A stretch of DNA of 6,468 bases, from positions 1-6,468 of the forward strand of contig JAIRZS010000257.1 in NCBI GenBank assembly GCA_031267115.1. The letters run 5' to 3'. Of this stretch, positions 6,266 to 6,468 are shown piece after piece (the first letter of the stretch is position 1; each line of letters starts with the position of its first letter). The stretch comes from Treponema sp. Its GTDB lineage: Bacteria > Spirochaetota > Spirochaetia > Treponematales > Breznakiellaceae. The notes under the pieces are model-generated. The model was not told where the DNA came from, did not search any database, and saw only the letters and a list, made by a program, of their open reading frames with translations. Made by a program: the position numbers and the translations under genes.

Positions 6266-6468
6266 TTGGGCGCATCCGTGCGCCAACCTGCCCGTAGGGC
6301 AGGACAGCGCCCGGACCGGGCTTTACGCTTGTATCTTTTTTGCCTCCGGCAAAAAAGGATACCGCTTCAATCCCTTGCGCTGCTGTAAAACGGCCTCCCT
6401 GCCGTTTTACAGCTTTGAGTTTTTGCGGGGCAAAAACTCATAAATAGCCGCAGCCGGCATCCCTGCCG
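6266..6468. repeat. Hairpin array upstream of purL
   Basis: Seven palindromes follow each other to the window edge: GGCGCA/TGCGCC (6269-6284); CCTGCCC/GGGCAGG around GTA (6287-6303); GCCCG/CGGGC (6309-6321); GTATC-T6-GCC with GGC-A6-(G)GATAC around TCC (6331-6362); a perfect 13-bp stem GCTGTAAAACGGC (6382-6394) with its complement (6401-6413); GAGTTTTTGC/GCAAAAACTC around GGG (6417-6439); and CGGCA/TGCCG (6455-6468). Their sequences differ but the design (arm, loop mostly of 3 to 6 bases, exact complement) is constant. The core TTTTGC-loop-GCAAAA recurs here and at 1238-1252. No gene is visible. The 6382 hairpin is followed by a T-rich stretch on the plus strand, but no plus-strand gene precedes it. 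Confidence 0.85.

Noticed and set aside
2278..6388. Many long open frames on the plus strand and in other minus frames across the purL gene
   Set aside because: They lie wholly or mostly opposite or within a complete purL with all catalytic motifs. The high G+C content makes stop codons rare in shadow frames, and their proteins are low-complexity Pro/Arg/Ala-rich.
6266..6468. CRISPR array
   Set aside because: The palindromes differ in sequence and spacing. There are no identical direct repeats with unique spacers.

Overview
This window looks like chromosomal DNA of a Treponema-like spirochaete, possibly of the gut-symbiont type. That is an inference from three things: a low-complexity lipoprotein with a short lipobox, a large single-chain PurL, and intergenic DNA crowded with short palindromes. 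No rRNA or other lineage marker is present, and large PurL proteins of this type also occur in Firmicutes, so the assignment is tentative.

Layout. Bases 1-69 are a pure AGCA tetranucleotide tract cut by the left window edge. Next to it lies a probable divergent promoter pair (69-129). The leftward promoter is near-consensus and fires into the tract, towards a gene outside the window. The rightward one leads, through a leader that contains an intrinsic terminator (185-222) and two further hairpins (226-261), to a 259-residue predicted outer-surface or periplasmic lipoprotein (286-1065). Bases 1092-1301 are a cluster of strong hairpins. Bases 1302-1385 hold nothing I can recognise.

The A+T-rich stretch 1386-2199 is a dead type II toxin-antitoxin operon on the minus strand: promoter and operator (2159-2199), a YefM/Phd-type antitoxin with a one-base frameshift (1878-2152), and a RelE/ParE-type toxin (1386-1876) split by about 155 bp of palindromic DNA (1563-1717). 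Neither gene is intact, and both can be reassembled by eye.

The rest, 2215-6195 on the minus strand, is one long G+C-rich gene, purL, encoding a complete FGAM synthase (fourth step of de novo purine synthesis) with its own C-terminal glutaminase domain. It has a candidate promoter (6224-6252). Upstream of that is a second hairpin array (6266-6468) running to the window edge.

The genes do not form one pathway. purL is housekeeping, the lipoprotein is an accessory surface protein, and the toxin-antitoxin remnant sits just downstream of purL on the same strand. The most notable signals are the palindrome clusters, one of which has landed inside the toxin gene, and the AGCA tract placed at the start point of a leftward promoter, an arrangement suited to phase-variable expression.
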